A stretch of DNA of 64,000 nt from Pollenia angustigena (taxonomy: Eukaryota > Arthropoda > Insecta > Diptera > Polleniidae): NCBI GenBank assembly GCA_930367215.1, contig OV884059.1:146566511-146630510 (forward strand). The letters are read 5' to 3'. Shown in pieces: positions 1 to 10,946 of this stretch; the first letter of the stretch is position 1, and every line of letters starts with the position of its first letter. Below the pieces are notes generated by a model. The model saw only the letters and a list, made by a program, of their open reading frames with translations. It did not search any database and was not told where the DNA came from. The position numbers and the translations under genes were made by a program.

Positions 1-194
1 TATACCATAGAGGAGAAAATCCTTGCGCCCGGCCGAAGGCCTGCTGTGCTGAGAAGCTTTAGTTAGCGAAGCCGGTGTTTGTTACACCATAGAGGAGAAA
101 ATCCTTGCGCACGGCCAAAGGCCGGCTGTGCAGAGAAGCTTTAGTTATCGAAGCCGGTATTTGTTATACCATAGAGGAGAATATCCTTGCGCCC
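1..194. repeat. 82-bp tandem repeat, about 2.4 copies
   Basis: Copies begin at 1, 83 and 165, each opening with TA(T/C)ACCATAGAGGAGAA and including a GGCC-rich palindrome. The array runs off the left edge, so its real copy number is unknown. An open frame that starts inside it is a by-product of the repeat. Confidence 0.85.
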
Positions 195-531
195 AAAAGT
201 GTTTTCGTTATATATTTAATATATACACCAAGAGAAAAAGCAGCAAAACCATTTTTAAATTTTTTTTTACCATATTATGTTTCATTTAACCAAATCATTG
301 TCACCGACAACCATATTATGGTTAAATTAGTTTCTTTAAAAATAGCTTTGTTGGTTGGGACCATAATGAAACATGTTTTTCTCTGCGTGTATGCAGATAA
401 TTTTTTTGTATTTAACTTCTTTAGTAATTATGGACCTAATGACTTTTGAAAGTGTCATAATGTCCATTTGCAAAGTGTCATAGTGTCCATGGACGTTATG
501 ACACTTTTGAAAGTGTCATAAAGTCCATGGA
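195..531. repeat. AT-rich stretch ending in short direct and inverted repeats
   Basis: No gene is seen. Positions 444-531 contain three versions of AAAGTGTCATAATGTCCAT-like sequence plus an inverted copy, a small cluster able to form a hairpin. Confidence 0.5.
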
Positions 532-690
532 TTAATTCAAGAATTTCATAAAACGCAATATTTTTATGGGAGCCCCCTTAAGAAGTGGTGATAAGAGGAA
601 CGTATGTCTCGAGAAAATGTTAAAGATAAAAAACTAAATTAGGTTGGTCACACATTTTATTCCACTAGAGGCAATTCCTGGTCATTTATG
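532..690 (+). repeat. Dispersed repeat, partner at about 19,040-19,210
   Basis: Shares the core ATGTCTCGAGAAAAT, followed by ACAAAAAACTAAATTAGGT-like sequence, with 19,081-19,130. The left end (CATAAAACGCAATATTT, GGGAGCCCCC) is found inverted at the far end of the 19-kb copy. Family unknown. Confidence 0.6.
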
Positions 691-1210
691 GGACTTTTTC
701 TTCAATATATCTCTAGTCTGCATTGAACATTTTGTATGCAGATTTTAATCATTTATGGTTTGTTTTGTTTGCAGCTTCGTTTTGTATATCGTCAGCTCAG
801 AATTGGTTTGGCGCATATGCCAAAAAGTCGGAGTGGAGAAAAACGACAAAGAAGATTTACATGAAGATTTCTCAAAATGTACCCGATAGAATTTTTTTAT
901 ATTTTTACCACTGCTTCCGGTATATGTTTTGAAGAAAAATTTTTGCGCACTTTCATTAATAAAGTTAGAATTTAATAGTATTTTTTTGAAAATGAAAAAT
1001 ATTGTTTTGTGCCGCAGTGTGTGGCTTTTTGTGCTGCATACGTATACTTATTGCTGTGTATTGAGTAACTTGTTGTTGAGATGAATTTTTTTTTATAGTT
1101 TTTTTATTTGATTTTAATTTACAAAAACAGAAAAAACAGTTCTACTGTTATGAAAAGTTACATAAAAAGCCACAAATTAAACAACTTAAATAATGCAAAA
1201 GGAAAAAGAA
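691..1210. other. Intergenic AT-rich DNA
   Basis: Nothing recognisable. A 69-codon frame at 723-932 has no family resemblance and is probably chance. Confidence 0.5.
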
Positions 1211-1213
1211 AAT

Positions 1214-2083
1214 TTAAAACTTAATATTGAGTAAATTTTTATAATAAGCTTTATCAACACGTGGAAGAAATATAAGCAAGTCTTTTATGTCTCTATTTTT
1301 ATCGCTGGAAATAAATGATGGTTTCGATATTTTCAAAACATTCGTCAACAAATTCTCAGGAGTTTTCAAACAATTTTTTGATGCAGACTTAACCAAAATT
1401 GCATTTTTATATTTTTCCTCTCTGGTAGAAGTTTTATAATATATACATTAATCATTATTTTAACTGTATAGAAGTACTTTAATTTTAGCAAAAGGGACTT
1501 TTCGAAAGTCCGTTTTATTTGCTTCCAACGAGTATGTGCGAAAATTTTCCGGAAGCATTTCCATAACTTTAAGTTTTGTTTTATTATTTGGCATTGTTTT
1601 AAGTAAATTTAGTAAATAAAGAGGACTATGAATTTCAATATTCTTTAAGTACCGGTCAATAACACCATGGACAAAGTCCACTTCTTGAATTAAAGAATGT
1701 TCTGGTTCTGAAGACTTTTGTATTACGGCATCAATATTATTTTGTTTAAAGAACATTTTGATTGCGGTTGCGTTAATTTGATTTTTATTTTGAGGTACGC
1801 AAGAATCGCTCCATAATGTCAAAGTTTTAATTAGTGGATAATCTTTTATTAATTAATTTAAAATTTTAATTAAAGCACTAGCAATATCGTTACCACTCCC
1901 ACCGCTATGAGCTTCCGTCCACAAGGCACAATAAGTAAAAGTTGGTATATTTAGCATAATAATGGTTGCTGTAAGATTGTACATATTCAATTTTCGTTTG
2001 TAGTAAAATGTTGAAGCATTTCCCTTAGGTAGGCTAAAAACACTTTGCATATCATAGCAAACCGTACACTTGGTTGGGTCCAT
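1214..2083 (-). pseudogene. Degenerate DUF7869-type transposon protein, C-terminal part
   Basis: Reading from 2083 to 1214 gives one continuous frame broken only by TAA codons near 1853 and just below 1463. Recognisable blocks in order are CYDMQSVFSLPKGNASTFYYKRKLN, shortened here to its signature LPKGNASTFYYKRKLN, then NDIASALIKIL, LWSDSCVPQNKNQINATAI, EPEHSLIQEVDFVHGVIDRY, IEIHSPLYLL and the tail DIKDLLIFLPRVDKAYY. These match the multicopy arthropod DUF7869 proteins, which are associated with mobile elements and resemble DDE/integrase-type nucleases. Inference: a recently inactivated C-terminal fragment. A stop (TAG) precedes the first ATG in frame, and no N-terminal part is seen upstream. 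No terminal inverted repeats were found for it. Confidence 0.7.
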
Positions 2084-3018
2084 TATTTTATAAAACTATT
2101 TTTCACAAATTAATTTTCTTGTTGTCATTTTATTTTGCTTTTGCTTTAACTATATTTTTTCTTACGGCAATGCAGCAAAGCAACAGTAAAATTTATTTTG
2201 TACGTTTTTGTATGAAGAATTTGCTGCAAACGCCAAACAATGGATTGTAGAGCAAAACAGTACTTAAAAAATTTTGAAACAGTTGATATGCAGCAAAATT
2301 AATGCTTTATATCTCAGAAACCATGAAAATTTTCGCGAAACAGGTTTTTGATTTAGAAAGAGGGTATTAAAAAAATATATTCCTCATACCTAACTCATTT
2401 TTTTTTAAAGTGGTCGGTAGGTCAAACCAGTAATGAGCATACGATATGTCTGCAAAAAATTTGAAGCCTAACTGCATTTTACAATTTTTTATGAATTTTT
2501 AAAAAACAAAAATTTCGAAATTTTGATAAAAAAAATTATTTTTTTTCCAAAAAAAGAAAAAATATGTTTCTTAAACGACTGCTCATATTAAATAGGAAAT
2601 GTTATTGCGCAATTTTGGTTTTTTAGTAATTTCAATAAACTAAACCGTTTTTGAGTTAGGCGAATATATGTTGTGCAACCTACTTCATTTTCGAAATAAC
2701 GGTATATCTCGAAAAGAAGAGCTAACCTAAAAAAATGGTGGGCACCATTGGATTCAGCGTATCCGAGTTATGCTAAAACGCCATAAGCCCGGCTGGTCTA
2801 ATTTTGCAACTAGCACAGTGTTATCGGCGACAATTTCTTTTGAAACTGCTACCACTTCTCTAGCTCTCACTTATTGTATTAATATCAAGCTGAACCAAAT
2901 AACACTTAACTGCACAACAATTATTATTAAACTCGCAATATATCACTTGCGAGGGCTTTAATAATCATAATTAGTTATTTTGTTTTATAAATATGTACAT
3001 ACAATTTATATATACATA
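2084..3018. other. AT-rich DNA with old repeat fragments
   Basis: No gene. The stretch about 2,560-2,710 (TTGAGTTAGGCGAATATATG and TTGTGCAACC) is an inverted relative of 18,840-18,960, so an old dispersed repeat lies here. Confidence 0.45.
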
Positions 3019-3724
3019 TGGGCATTTCTTTCTAAATGTCCACCGTGACCGAACATTTAAAAGTTATTAAGATTTTACTACTTTTATAAATTCCCCCAAA
3101 AAATCGCTCACTAAGACTAACAAGCAAACTATTAAGTTGTACAAACGTATTGTATGTTTTCTTTCATAATATCTACCTTAAAAGAGGTGATATTTGATAG
3201 AAAAATTATTCCAAACAAATTTGCTTACGTGGGCTGTAATCTAAGTAAGATTTCGAAGAGAATTATGTTATTCGGATTAACGGTTAATTTTTATTTTGTT
3301 TTTATCATTATTCAGTTAAATTATTATGGAAAAAATTTCACGTTCGAAATGTCACGTATCGACACAGATTTTGGCTTAAAAAAAAATGCAGAAGATTTTT
3401 GAATCAAACCAAAGACATTTAAATGTTACGTTGCTACGTAAAATTCTGAAAGTAGTGTGACTAAAAAATTGTGCCAGGTTTCGCCGAATTACGCTTTTTT
3501 ATACATGGCCACAAAAACTTCTTCTTTTTTTTCACGTTCGAACCACTCCTTTTTTGCCATTATCTTCGACCTAGAATCGCGCCCTCCATAAACTTTAACA
3601 TAGATAACAGTGCTTTCTTAGTGCTATAATTTAAGGGTTAAAAGAACGTAAGAATATTTGTTGTTTAAAATGTTATTGCATTTTTGATGCGTACGACTGT
3701 CACGTTCAACACTATGGAATTACC
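3019..3724 (+). repeat. About 0.7-kb dispersed repeat, copy 1
   Basis: From GGGCATTTCTTTCTAA to TCAACACTATGGAATTACC it aligns along its whole length with 31,147-31,917 in the same orientation. Shared landmarks are TGTCACGTATCGACACAG and GATGCGTACGACTGTCACG. No terminal inverted repeat or clear target duplication is seen, and no coding capacity. Confidence 0.8.
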
Positions 3725-4237
3725 CAATGAGCCCACTGTACGTCGTTTTGGAAAATCCAGTAAATATTCGCACTTATTTTAGAAGTCGCATTTAATATTT
3801 TAAAATTCACTGCATTTAATAAAATAAATGTACGTAAAGTTAATTCACTAAATAAAAAAAATTTTAATCATCATTTTGATACCGATTTAATTCCCTAAGT
3901 TGTTAATTTTTTTTATAAAAATAGAACGTACTGGTTGTTTAAATATTTTATGAATATAAGTTTTAATTGTTTTAAATAAAATTTTAATTAAAATAGTTTT
4001 TTCGGATTTTAAAAACACGCCTGTACGAACCGTCTACTAAACTAAGACTGTTGTTTAATTAAGCCGCGATTCACTATAAAATTTAGCTTAACTATATTTT
4101 AAACACACAGTCAAAAAGTCAGATAGTGTTGGGAGCTAAAAATGCAACTGTCTGGGAGATTTTTTTCATATGCAAGTAAGCCTTATCAGTTTGTCTCACA
4201 CTATACAAGTTTTCTTTAATTCTCTATTTATACCAGG
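3725..4237. other. Intergenic AT-rich DNA
   Basis: No gene, RNA or repeat structure recognised. Confidence 0.4.
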
Positions 4238-4440
4238 GTTGGCAAAAACCCGGGTTTTTACAAAAAACCCAACCCAGCTTTTTCGTGGGTTTTTCTGTAT
4301 TGATCTAATAACACAGGTTCACAAATTTTAAACTTTTTGCCATAACCTCAAAAATGAGATGTTTTCTAAGGTAATTTGGGGTGGTGTAACACGAATATGG
4401 CACTCATTTATTTCTCTCAAGATGAGTTTTCGAGATATTG
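4238..4440 (+). repeat. Dispersed repeat, inverted partner at 9,950-10,200
   Basis: The block from GGTTGGCAAAAACCCGGG through AGATGTTTTCTAAGGTAA to TTTTCGAGATAT is the reverse complement, with divergence, of 9,950-10,200. The AACCC-rich tip also recurs at 57,903-57,990. Confidence 0.65.
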
Positions 4441-4899
4441 ATCAGATTAAAATTCGCCGTGTTACTATCTATGTTTAAATTAATAAATATTAAATTAATA
4501 AAGCCCACTTACGGTAAATGTACATACACACAAATGGGCATATGTAATCAGTGTTCGAACATAAACACTATCGCCCTTATCATGAATTCCACATGTGAAA
4601 ATTTCCAAATAAAATTTTTTATTCACATGGATTTTAATTTCGTATCATGAATTCCATGTGAATAAAATAACATACCTGATTTTAAAAGCCTGTGTCATTC
4701 TATTCGGAGTTGTAAACAAGAAACAATTAATGTGTTTAAGAAAACTGTTTTTGGAAATTTATGGAACTAATTTTTTTCGGGAAAATTTGAAAATGTAAAG
4801 CTTTGACACAGGAAAAAGATTTTCTCGAACAACATGCTGTTGTATTTTCTGAATCGTAATCGTTATTGACAATAATCGATTACTATTGATTTGTAATTT

Positions 4900-5570
4900 A
4901 AGACGATTATCTCAAAGAGCAACAAAACTACGCGAAAATTGCTGAAATTCGGAAAAGTTTGCAAAAACAAGCCATAAAATGAATTAAAAGTCCCTGAAAC
5001 TATAAGCAATTGCACAAATTCGGTAAAAATTGCAAAATTAGCGGAAATTCGCAAAAACTTTCTAACACAGTGGCATGATAGCAAAGTCTAATATTTATTA
5101 AAAATCGTTAAAGCTTTAAAGAATCAGAAAACTTATAGGAAATAATCGCTTCTATCGCCAACATGGCTAAAATTCGAAAAATTGCAGTCTTGGAAACAAA
5201 CTCTAAAATTTATTTGAAATCGCTAAACCGGCAAAAGAAACAAAATGTCGAAAAAAAAAACAAAAAAAATTCCAAAAAATAGCGGAAATTCGCGAAAAAA
5301 TTATAAATTTCAAACAAGCCATAAAATTGATTAAAAGTCCCTAAAACTATAAGGAATGGCAAAATTTTTGTAAAAATTGGTAAGTTAACGGAAATTCGCA
5401 AAAATTTGCTAAGCGCGGCATGATAGCAAATATATTTATTAATAATTGGTAAAGCTATAAAGAATCAGAAAACTTACAGTAAAAATAGCTCTTATCGCAA
5501 ACATGGCAAAAATTTCTGAAAAATTCTAAAATTTATTTGAAATCGCGAAATCGGTTATAAGGAAATTATT
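4900..5570 (+). repeat. Two diverged tandem units, about 347 bp apart
   Basis: CAAGCCATAAAATGAATTAA followed by AGTCCCT(G/A)AAACTATAAG occurs near 4,968 and again near 5,315. Both units continue through AAAGAATCAGAAAACTTA. A third, inverted copy lies at 20,095-20,275. Confidence 0.7.
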
Positions 5571-5660
5571 AAAAAATATTTATTTGCTAGTTATTTACCG
5601 TTTTACTCATACATATGTATGTAAATGGAATTAATGAAATTTGTGCATTTAAAACGTTGT

Positions 5661-5895
5661 TATACCCTCCACCACCATCAGTGGTGGATGAGGGTATGTA
5701 TACTAAGCTTGTCATTCCGTACGCCTAAAACCGTTTTAAGTAACGCTATCATAATAAAATTCGGTACGTGACAGTTTTGTAGAACTAGAAATTATACTGT
5801 TAAATTTCGTGAAGATCGGCCCATAATATACCATATGCCACATATGGTGGAGGTTATTAAAGATTCGCCCCAGCCGAATATAGCACTCTAACTTG
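5661..5895 (+). mobile_element. Short copy of the TATACCCT...CTTACTTG repeat family
   Basis: Starts with a hairpin (CCTCCACCACC/GGTGGTGG inside TATACCCT...AGGGTAT) and ends GGTGGAGG...CCGAATATAGCACTCTAACTTG. The same ends bound the larger copies at 14,454-16,531 and 44,125-45,332. At 235 bp it is probably internally deleted. Mechanism unknown. Confidence 0.6.
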
Positions 5896-6439
5896 TTTTT
5901 TTTTTTTTTTTAATTTTAAATATAAACTTACATTTTCTTCCTTTTTCCGACAGACAAATCTTTGTAAATTATTTTCTTCATAAATTAGTAAAATATTTCA
6001 CATGTGAGCTATTCACAATCGTGTGAATTTTTTTTGAAAACAAGCAAATTGGAAATAAATTTTTTCGGAGTTTCAAAATTTAAACATTCGGAAATGTTCA
6101 CAACACATTTTATTCATGATACCAACTCTTCACACATTCGGAAATTATTATATATCGATCGCTCCTTAGTGTTCGGTTCGGTAGATTTGTGGAAAACACA
6201 AAAGCTAATAGTGTTTGTGTAGAAAATTGTTAAGGAAAAAAAACGTTTCCCTTTTTGTTATCTTTCAAACACAAAAATAGTACTGTTTTTGTCCAACTCA
6301 ACAAAAGATGAGAACATTTAATTCCGTTCGGTTTTTTTAAAAACTTGATTGTGTTCGATTCAGCTCATAAATGTTCGTTCGTTACTGATTTGCGTAGCGC
6401 CCTTTTGGCTGGTAAAATAAACCAAACATTTTTAACAAA

Positions 6440-6620
6440 AACAAGTGTTCTGTTTTTTTAAATGAAGAACGGACACTTTATAATGTTCGGCTCTCTCCTG
6501 AAAATGGTTACGAACGGTATTAAGGGTTGCGTTTTTCTACACAAACACTAAAAAAATAGATATCGTTCTTGGGTTTGTAAGCCAAACGCTAAATAATGTA
6601 CTGTTTACTTTCGAACACTG
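6440..6620 (+). repeat. Dispersed repeat ending TTCGAACACTG, partner at 9,510-9,693
   Basis: Shares ACTTTATAATGTTCGGCTCT, ACGAACGGTATTAAGG and AAATAGATATCGTTC in order with 9,550-9,650. Both end in TTCGAACACTG. An inverted CAGTGTTCGAA lies at 4,549, so the real element may be much larger. Confidence 0.6.
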
Positions 6621-6639
6621 GTTTAAACCATGGTGAAAT

Positions 6640-7154
6640 AATAAAGGTGGCAGCACTGCGCCAGATGACGATTTTTTGCTCTTGCATTGTTGGTCCAATC
6701 TTATGTCAAAGTTTTGTTTATGTTTACAAAAAGTCCACGTTTTGTGCTGTGATTATTGTATTTGATTAAAGTTTTTAATAATTTTTAATTAAAATAAATC
6801 AGAACATTTAAAAAAAATTTTTTTAAGCAAAGCTTTTCTTAAAAAAGAGCATATAAAAAAATGTCACCCCCCCCCCCCCCTAGATTTTATCCGGGCTACG
6901 CCCATGTATTCGTATATTGTCATCGGGAATATGTATGCCTGCAAAGTTTCATCAATTTGCATTGAGTACAAGGCGGTTAAATTAACGTTACAAGATTTGA
7001 TTTTCCGAAGTGAAGCTAAAGAAAAGGTTTTAAAAAAGAAATTGAATATAATCTTATATATAAATACGGAAACAATTTTTTTGTGGTTGAATTTTAAGTA
7101 TCTTATCGTCTACCGATTTTAATGAAACATATATTGTTTTAAAGGAATTTGGGT
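6640..7154. other. Repeat debris with a 14-base C run at 6867-6880
   Basis: GGTGGCAGCA at 6,646 recurs at 30,988. The homopolymer of fourteen C is followed by TCCGGGCTACGCCCATG, a small GC palindrome. No gene. Confidence 0.5.
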
Positions 7155-7162
7155 GTAGATAT
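7155..7162. repeat. Left 8-bp target-site duplication of hAT element
   Basis: GTAGATAT, identical to 9070-9077. Confidence 0.85.
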
Positions 7163-7618
7163 TAGGGTATTCATTTAATCGACCTTTTGCTTTAATCGGT
7201 TAATCGCTCGATTAATTAACCGAGGTTTTGGTTTAATCGGTTAATAATCGGTTAATTTTGTTTTTGATCGGCTAACCGATTAATAAAGTTTTTTATAAAT
7301 TAAGTAATTTCAATATATAAAAATGCATTAATTGCTTATTATTTGGAGTGTATAAGTAAAAAAAAAAACAATAACATACCAAACATAACAATTCTTGAAC
7401 TAAAACGAGAAAGCAAAAAAAAAAACAATTCATAAATATGTAATACGCATTTTTCAATTTATGCGCAAGGTGTGGTATCAAGTCATATCGTCATAATATC
7501 CTAAAAAACAAACTGAAAAATATTTAAATTTGTTTAAAATAAATATTGTTGTGTTTCAAACAAAATAAAAATTGTAATGCTGTGTTCATTGATTCTTCAT
7601 AACTGTATAGTAGAAATC

Positions 7619-7870
7619 TATATTATAAGCGGGTAAATATGCAAACCTGCTATCTAACTTTCAGCACATTTTACAGGAGAGACAAAAAACTGTTTATTTT
7701 TCCTATTTGAAGCTTGATAGAAAATTAAAACTACAGTCAGTTTTTCACACTTCAAGACTTTAATAGAAGAAAAACTACATGCTGGTTGACGAGGCGTATC
7801 TTTCTCTACCACACGGCATCAAAATCTCAATTTAAATAAAAAGTGGTTTGCATATTCAGCCGACGATATA
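7619..7870. mobile_element. Small TIR element nested in the hAT (family of 39,763-40,017)
   Basis: The right end GCCGACGATAT and the internal AAACCTGCTA, GGCGTATCTTTCTCTACC and ATCAAAATCTCAATTTA match the 39.8-kb copy in inverted orientation. It shows that this MITE family was active after the hAT landed. Confidence 0.6.
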
Positions 7871-7944
7871 TATTTCCTGTAATTATTTTAAGACATAAGA
7901 CTTTATGACTACCTTGTGAATCCACAAAATATTTACGTATTTAT

Positions 7945-8187
7945 TCAAAAGTAAACTGAGATAATTTTATTAGTTATTTCAATAGTTAAAGGACATCTTA
8001 TATAATAATCATTTAGAAAAATAATTGTGTTTAAATGTTTAGGATTAAAGCGATTCTTTTCTTTAGTTTTAAAAAAAGTTGACTTGGAAACAGTTCTTTC
8101 ACTTATCGTAGATGAATGGCTGACTTCCAAAACGTCAAATGCTTTGTATAAGAACAAAGTATAATGTTTCATTAAGCCGCAGTACAA
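7945..8187 (-). pseudogene. hAT transposase C-terminal relic
   Basis: The 80-codon minus-strand frame contains SSTISERTVSKSTFF followed by KNRFNPKHLNTIIFLN. These fit the conserved hAT C-terminal dimerisation block (S-x-ER-x-FS ... R-x-L-x-P-x-x-x-x-x-L-x-FL). The start Met of the frame is not a true start, since upstream sequence that should encode the DDE core is missing or scrambled. An 18-bp piece of this coding strand (8118-8135, GGCTGACTTCCAAAACGT) recurs inverted at 8461-8478, suggesting a fold-back rearrangement inside the element. Confidence 0.7.
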
Positions 8188-9069
8188 TATATATGCAATG
8201 CAAACCCTTCCAAAACATCAATGGTGTGTATTAGTAACGCAGCAAAAAACCATCAGAGCATCGGTTTCAAAGTTGATGCTTTGTGATATTTGACATTTAA
8301 TTTGCAAGCAATGCAGATTTATTTTAATGTATTATTCATTGCATCACTTACATTTCAAAAAGTTTAAATAAACAGAACACATAGTTGCATTGTTTCGGCA
8401 CTTTGTACATGTGCATCGTTAAAATACAGTAGTAAAACTGTATACAAACTTTGTATTAGTACGTTTTGGAAGTCAGCCAATATCTAATATCTCAGTACTT
8501 TTCCAGGATTTTTCTTAACATATAAAATACTCCATTATGCCATTAGAGTTTTTAAAAATTGTTAACACTACTAATTGTTTCGGTTAATTTTGTTAAAAGA
8601 CTGATATGAGAAGATATGATAAAAAACAAATAACTAAACACAAATATATAAAAAGTACGTGAAACAAAAAAAAAGGTATTGGCAATCATATATTTAACCC
8701 ATTTTTCGCCACATTCCTGTTGATCGATGAAGAAGATAAAAAAAAACAGTGAAAAACAATGTAATTTAAGTCATTGGTCGGCGGAAAATGGGTTAAAATG
8801 AAAATCACTGAACATCTTCTTTGTTTGTATGAAAAAATATTTTCTAAACAAATACATTTTGTATATGAGACAAAACAAATAATTAAAAACACACAATAAA
8901 ATATGTTATAATACTACAAAATATGGTACATTTTGTTACTTCGGTTAATCGACTGAAATTAACCGGTTTAATCGTTAATCGAAAAAAGCCGATTTGAAAT
9001 TAACCGATCAGTTAATCGGGTAGTAATTAATCGGTTAACCGGTTGACGGTTAACCGAATGAATACCCTA

Positions 9070-9077
9070 GTAGATAT
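9070..9077. repeat. Right 8-bp target-site duplication of hAT element
   Basis: GTAGATAT, identical to 7155-7162. Confidence 0.85.
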
Positions 9078-9509
9078 GCACAATATATTTTTTTTTTTTT
9101 AATTTTTTGATTCAAAGTGTTTGAAAAGCGTTTTTATTTATCTTACAGACGTACAAGTTGGGTGAATAGTGCATTTTTGCCGTTCTCTTAAAATGTGTAC
9201 GTTTTGGTTGTATAACGCACAGGTTTTCTCGAAAGTAAATGTCGAGTGGTCGAATTTTGGCCACCGGGCGATCCTAGTTAAAATAAAATTGGGTAAAAAT
9301 TTATTTATCTCATCACTCTGCCGAAAATTTGTATCAATTGTAATTTTAACAAAAAGAAAAAGCCAGCGAAATAATTTTACATAAACAAAACATAGACACA
9401 ATAAACACATAAGCTGTTCGTGCTGCGGTCGTTGCTAAAATTTTTGGTTTGTTCATTTCTTTATCAAGAAACACTATCGAACATTAAAATATAATGTTTG
9501 TCTACGTTA
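9078..9509. other. Intergenic DNA, overlapping short frames on both strands
   Basis: Two opposed frames of 71 and 90 codons overlap at 9,138-9,410. Neither resembles a known family, and they look like chance. Confidence 0.4.
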
Positions 9510-9693
9510 TCGCTACAATTGTTCTGTTCTTTAGCAAAGAATAGAATACTTTATAATGTTCGGCTCTTTCTTGAAATAAGTTACGAACGGTATTAAGGAT
9601 AATGTTCTTTTACACAAATACTAAAAAAATAGATATCGTTCCTGGGTGAGTGAGCCGAACGCTAAATAACGTTCTGTTTATTTTCGAACACTG
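9510..9693 (+). repeat. Dispersed repeat, partner of 6,440-6,620
   Basis: Same order of landmarks as the 6.4-kb copy, ending TTTTCGAACACTG. Confidence 0.6.
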
Positions 9694-9949
9694 TAGGTAA
9701 TGTTTATTCGGGGGAAATCGTTATTTCTTAATTCTTTGTCCGACGATAACAATTTTACGCTTACTACGTTATTTAAGATACATGTTAAAATAAAAAGCGA
9801 AATAAAATGGTAAGTTTTGAAATTTTTCATGTTTAAAGTCCTTTAACTCAGTAAATCTTTATCCGATGGACGCAGTTTGGATATGTTTTTAAAGAGAAAA
9901 GAGATATCTATGCAAAATGTTTAATCAGTTAAACAGTTCTCGAGATTTT

Positions 9950-10265
9950 TCAAAATATCTAAAACCACTGAAGAAAAACACGATTTTCGCGTATATCTCG
10001 AAAACGCTTCTTGAGAAAAATAAATAAAAGCCATATTCGTGATCAACTGCCCCGATTTATCTTAAAAAACATCTCATTTTTAAAGTTATGGCAAAAAGTT
10101 AAAAATTTGTGAACCAGTGTTATTAGATCATTACACCAAAAACCATAAAACCCCCCAAAAAAGCATTGAAAAACAACCTGGATTTTGCCAACCCTGCAGA
10201 GTTATGACCAAAATACTGAAATCCTAAAACGTTACTGTGTTTTAACCCATCACCGAAGGTAGAAA
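9950..10265 (-). repeat. Inverted copy of 4,238-4,440 joined to a fragment of the 14.5-kb repeat
   Basis: 9,950-10,197 is the inverse of the 4.2-kb repeat. 10,196-10,265 (GTTATGACCAAAATACTGAA, then CATCACCGAAGGT) matches the internal and terminal parts of the 14,454/44,963 family. Confidence 0.55.
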
Positions 10266-10946
10266 GGTTTAATATCGAGGCTTAACCGCAAAAAAAGCTT
10301 AAGCGAAAAAAACAAAATTTTAAATGAAAAGGTTTTTTTATTTTATTTCATATCAATTTTGTCGCTAACGCTAAAATTGATTTTGCTATAAAATCGTAAC
10401 GGTACCTTATGTGACCATGACATTTGAGAAGATGATGCAAATGCTGCCAATTAAATTATTTATCAAGCTTACAGGCTCAGTTAGGCGAACGTTGCGGTAC
10501 CGTTTCTGTACTGTATCAATCAGATGTTCGCTTTTTGTTATATGAAAACCAATACAAAAGCTTACAGAAATGTAATGTACTGTAGTTGCAACGTACCATT
10601 CTGTATTAAATAGAAATTCATACCGTTTTTACGTGACATTTCTAAAACAGTGATGGGAGGCTTGTATGTTACATTTAATGCGGGTATTTTTGCTTTTTTT
10701 TGTACTCTTTTCAGTAAAGCTATAAAATTACGAAAAAAAAACAACTTTAAATACAACATATTTCCATATATACAAATATACATATGTTAGATGTACATAC
10801 AAAATAAACAAATGCATATACACATACAATGGAAATGTAAAACATATAAAAGACTTTAAATGGTATCAAAAAACCTTGTTTGGTGCATGCATTTTTACAT
10901 TATATGCTAAAATACAAATTTGTTTATCGTAAATCTATAATATAAA

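Larger units (their letters stand above)
7163..9069. mobile_element. hAT-superfamily transposon, degenerate, with perfect 8-bp target duplication
   Basis: The ends are TAGGGTATTCATT and its inverse AATGAATACCCTA. Both are followed inward by many CGGTTAA/TTAACCG motifs, which look like subterminal transposase-binding sites. GTAGATAT flanks both sides exactly (7155-7162 and 9070-9077). An 8-bp duplication with TAGGG ends is diagnostic of hAT. At 1,907 bp the element is too short for a full transposase, and only a C-terminal relic (7945-8187) is seen. A MITE (7619-7870) is nested inside. Confidence 0.9.

Noticed and set aside
105..449. 114-codon plus-strand frame
   Set aside because: It begins within the 82-bp tandem repeat and runs into AT-rich DNA with no domain or codon bias.
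4549..6620. One 2-kb element bounded by CAGTGTTCGAA/TTCGAACACTG
   Set aside because: Inverted ends match over 11 bp, but flanks show no target duplication and the interior is a mix of other repeats.
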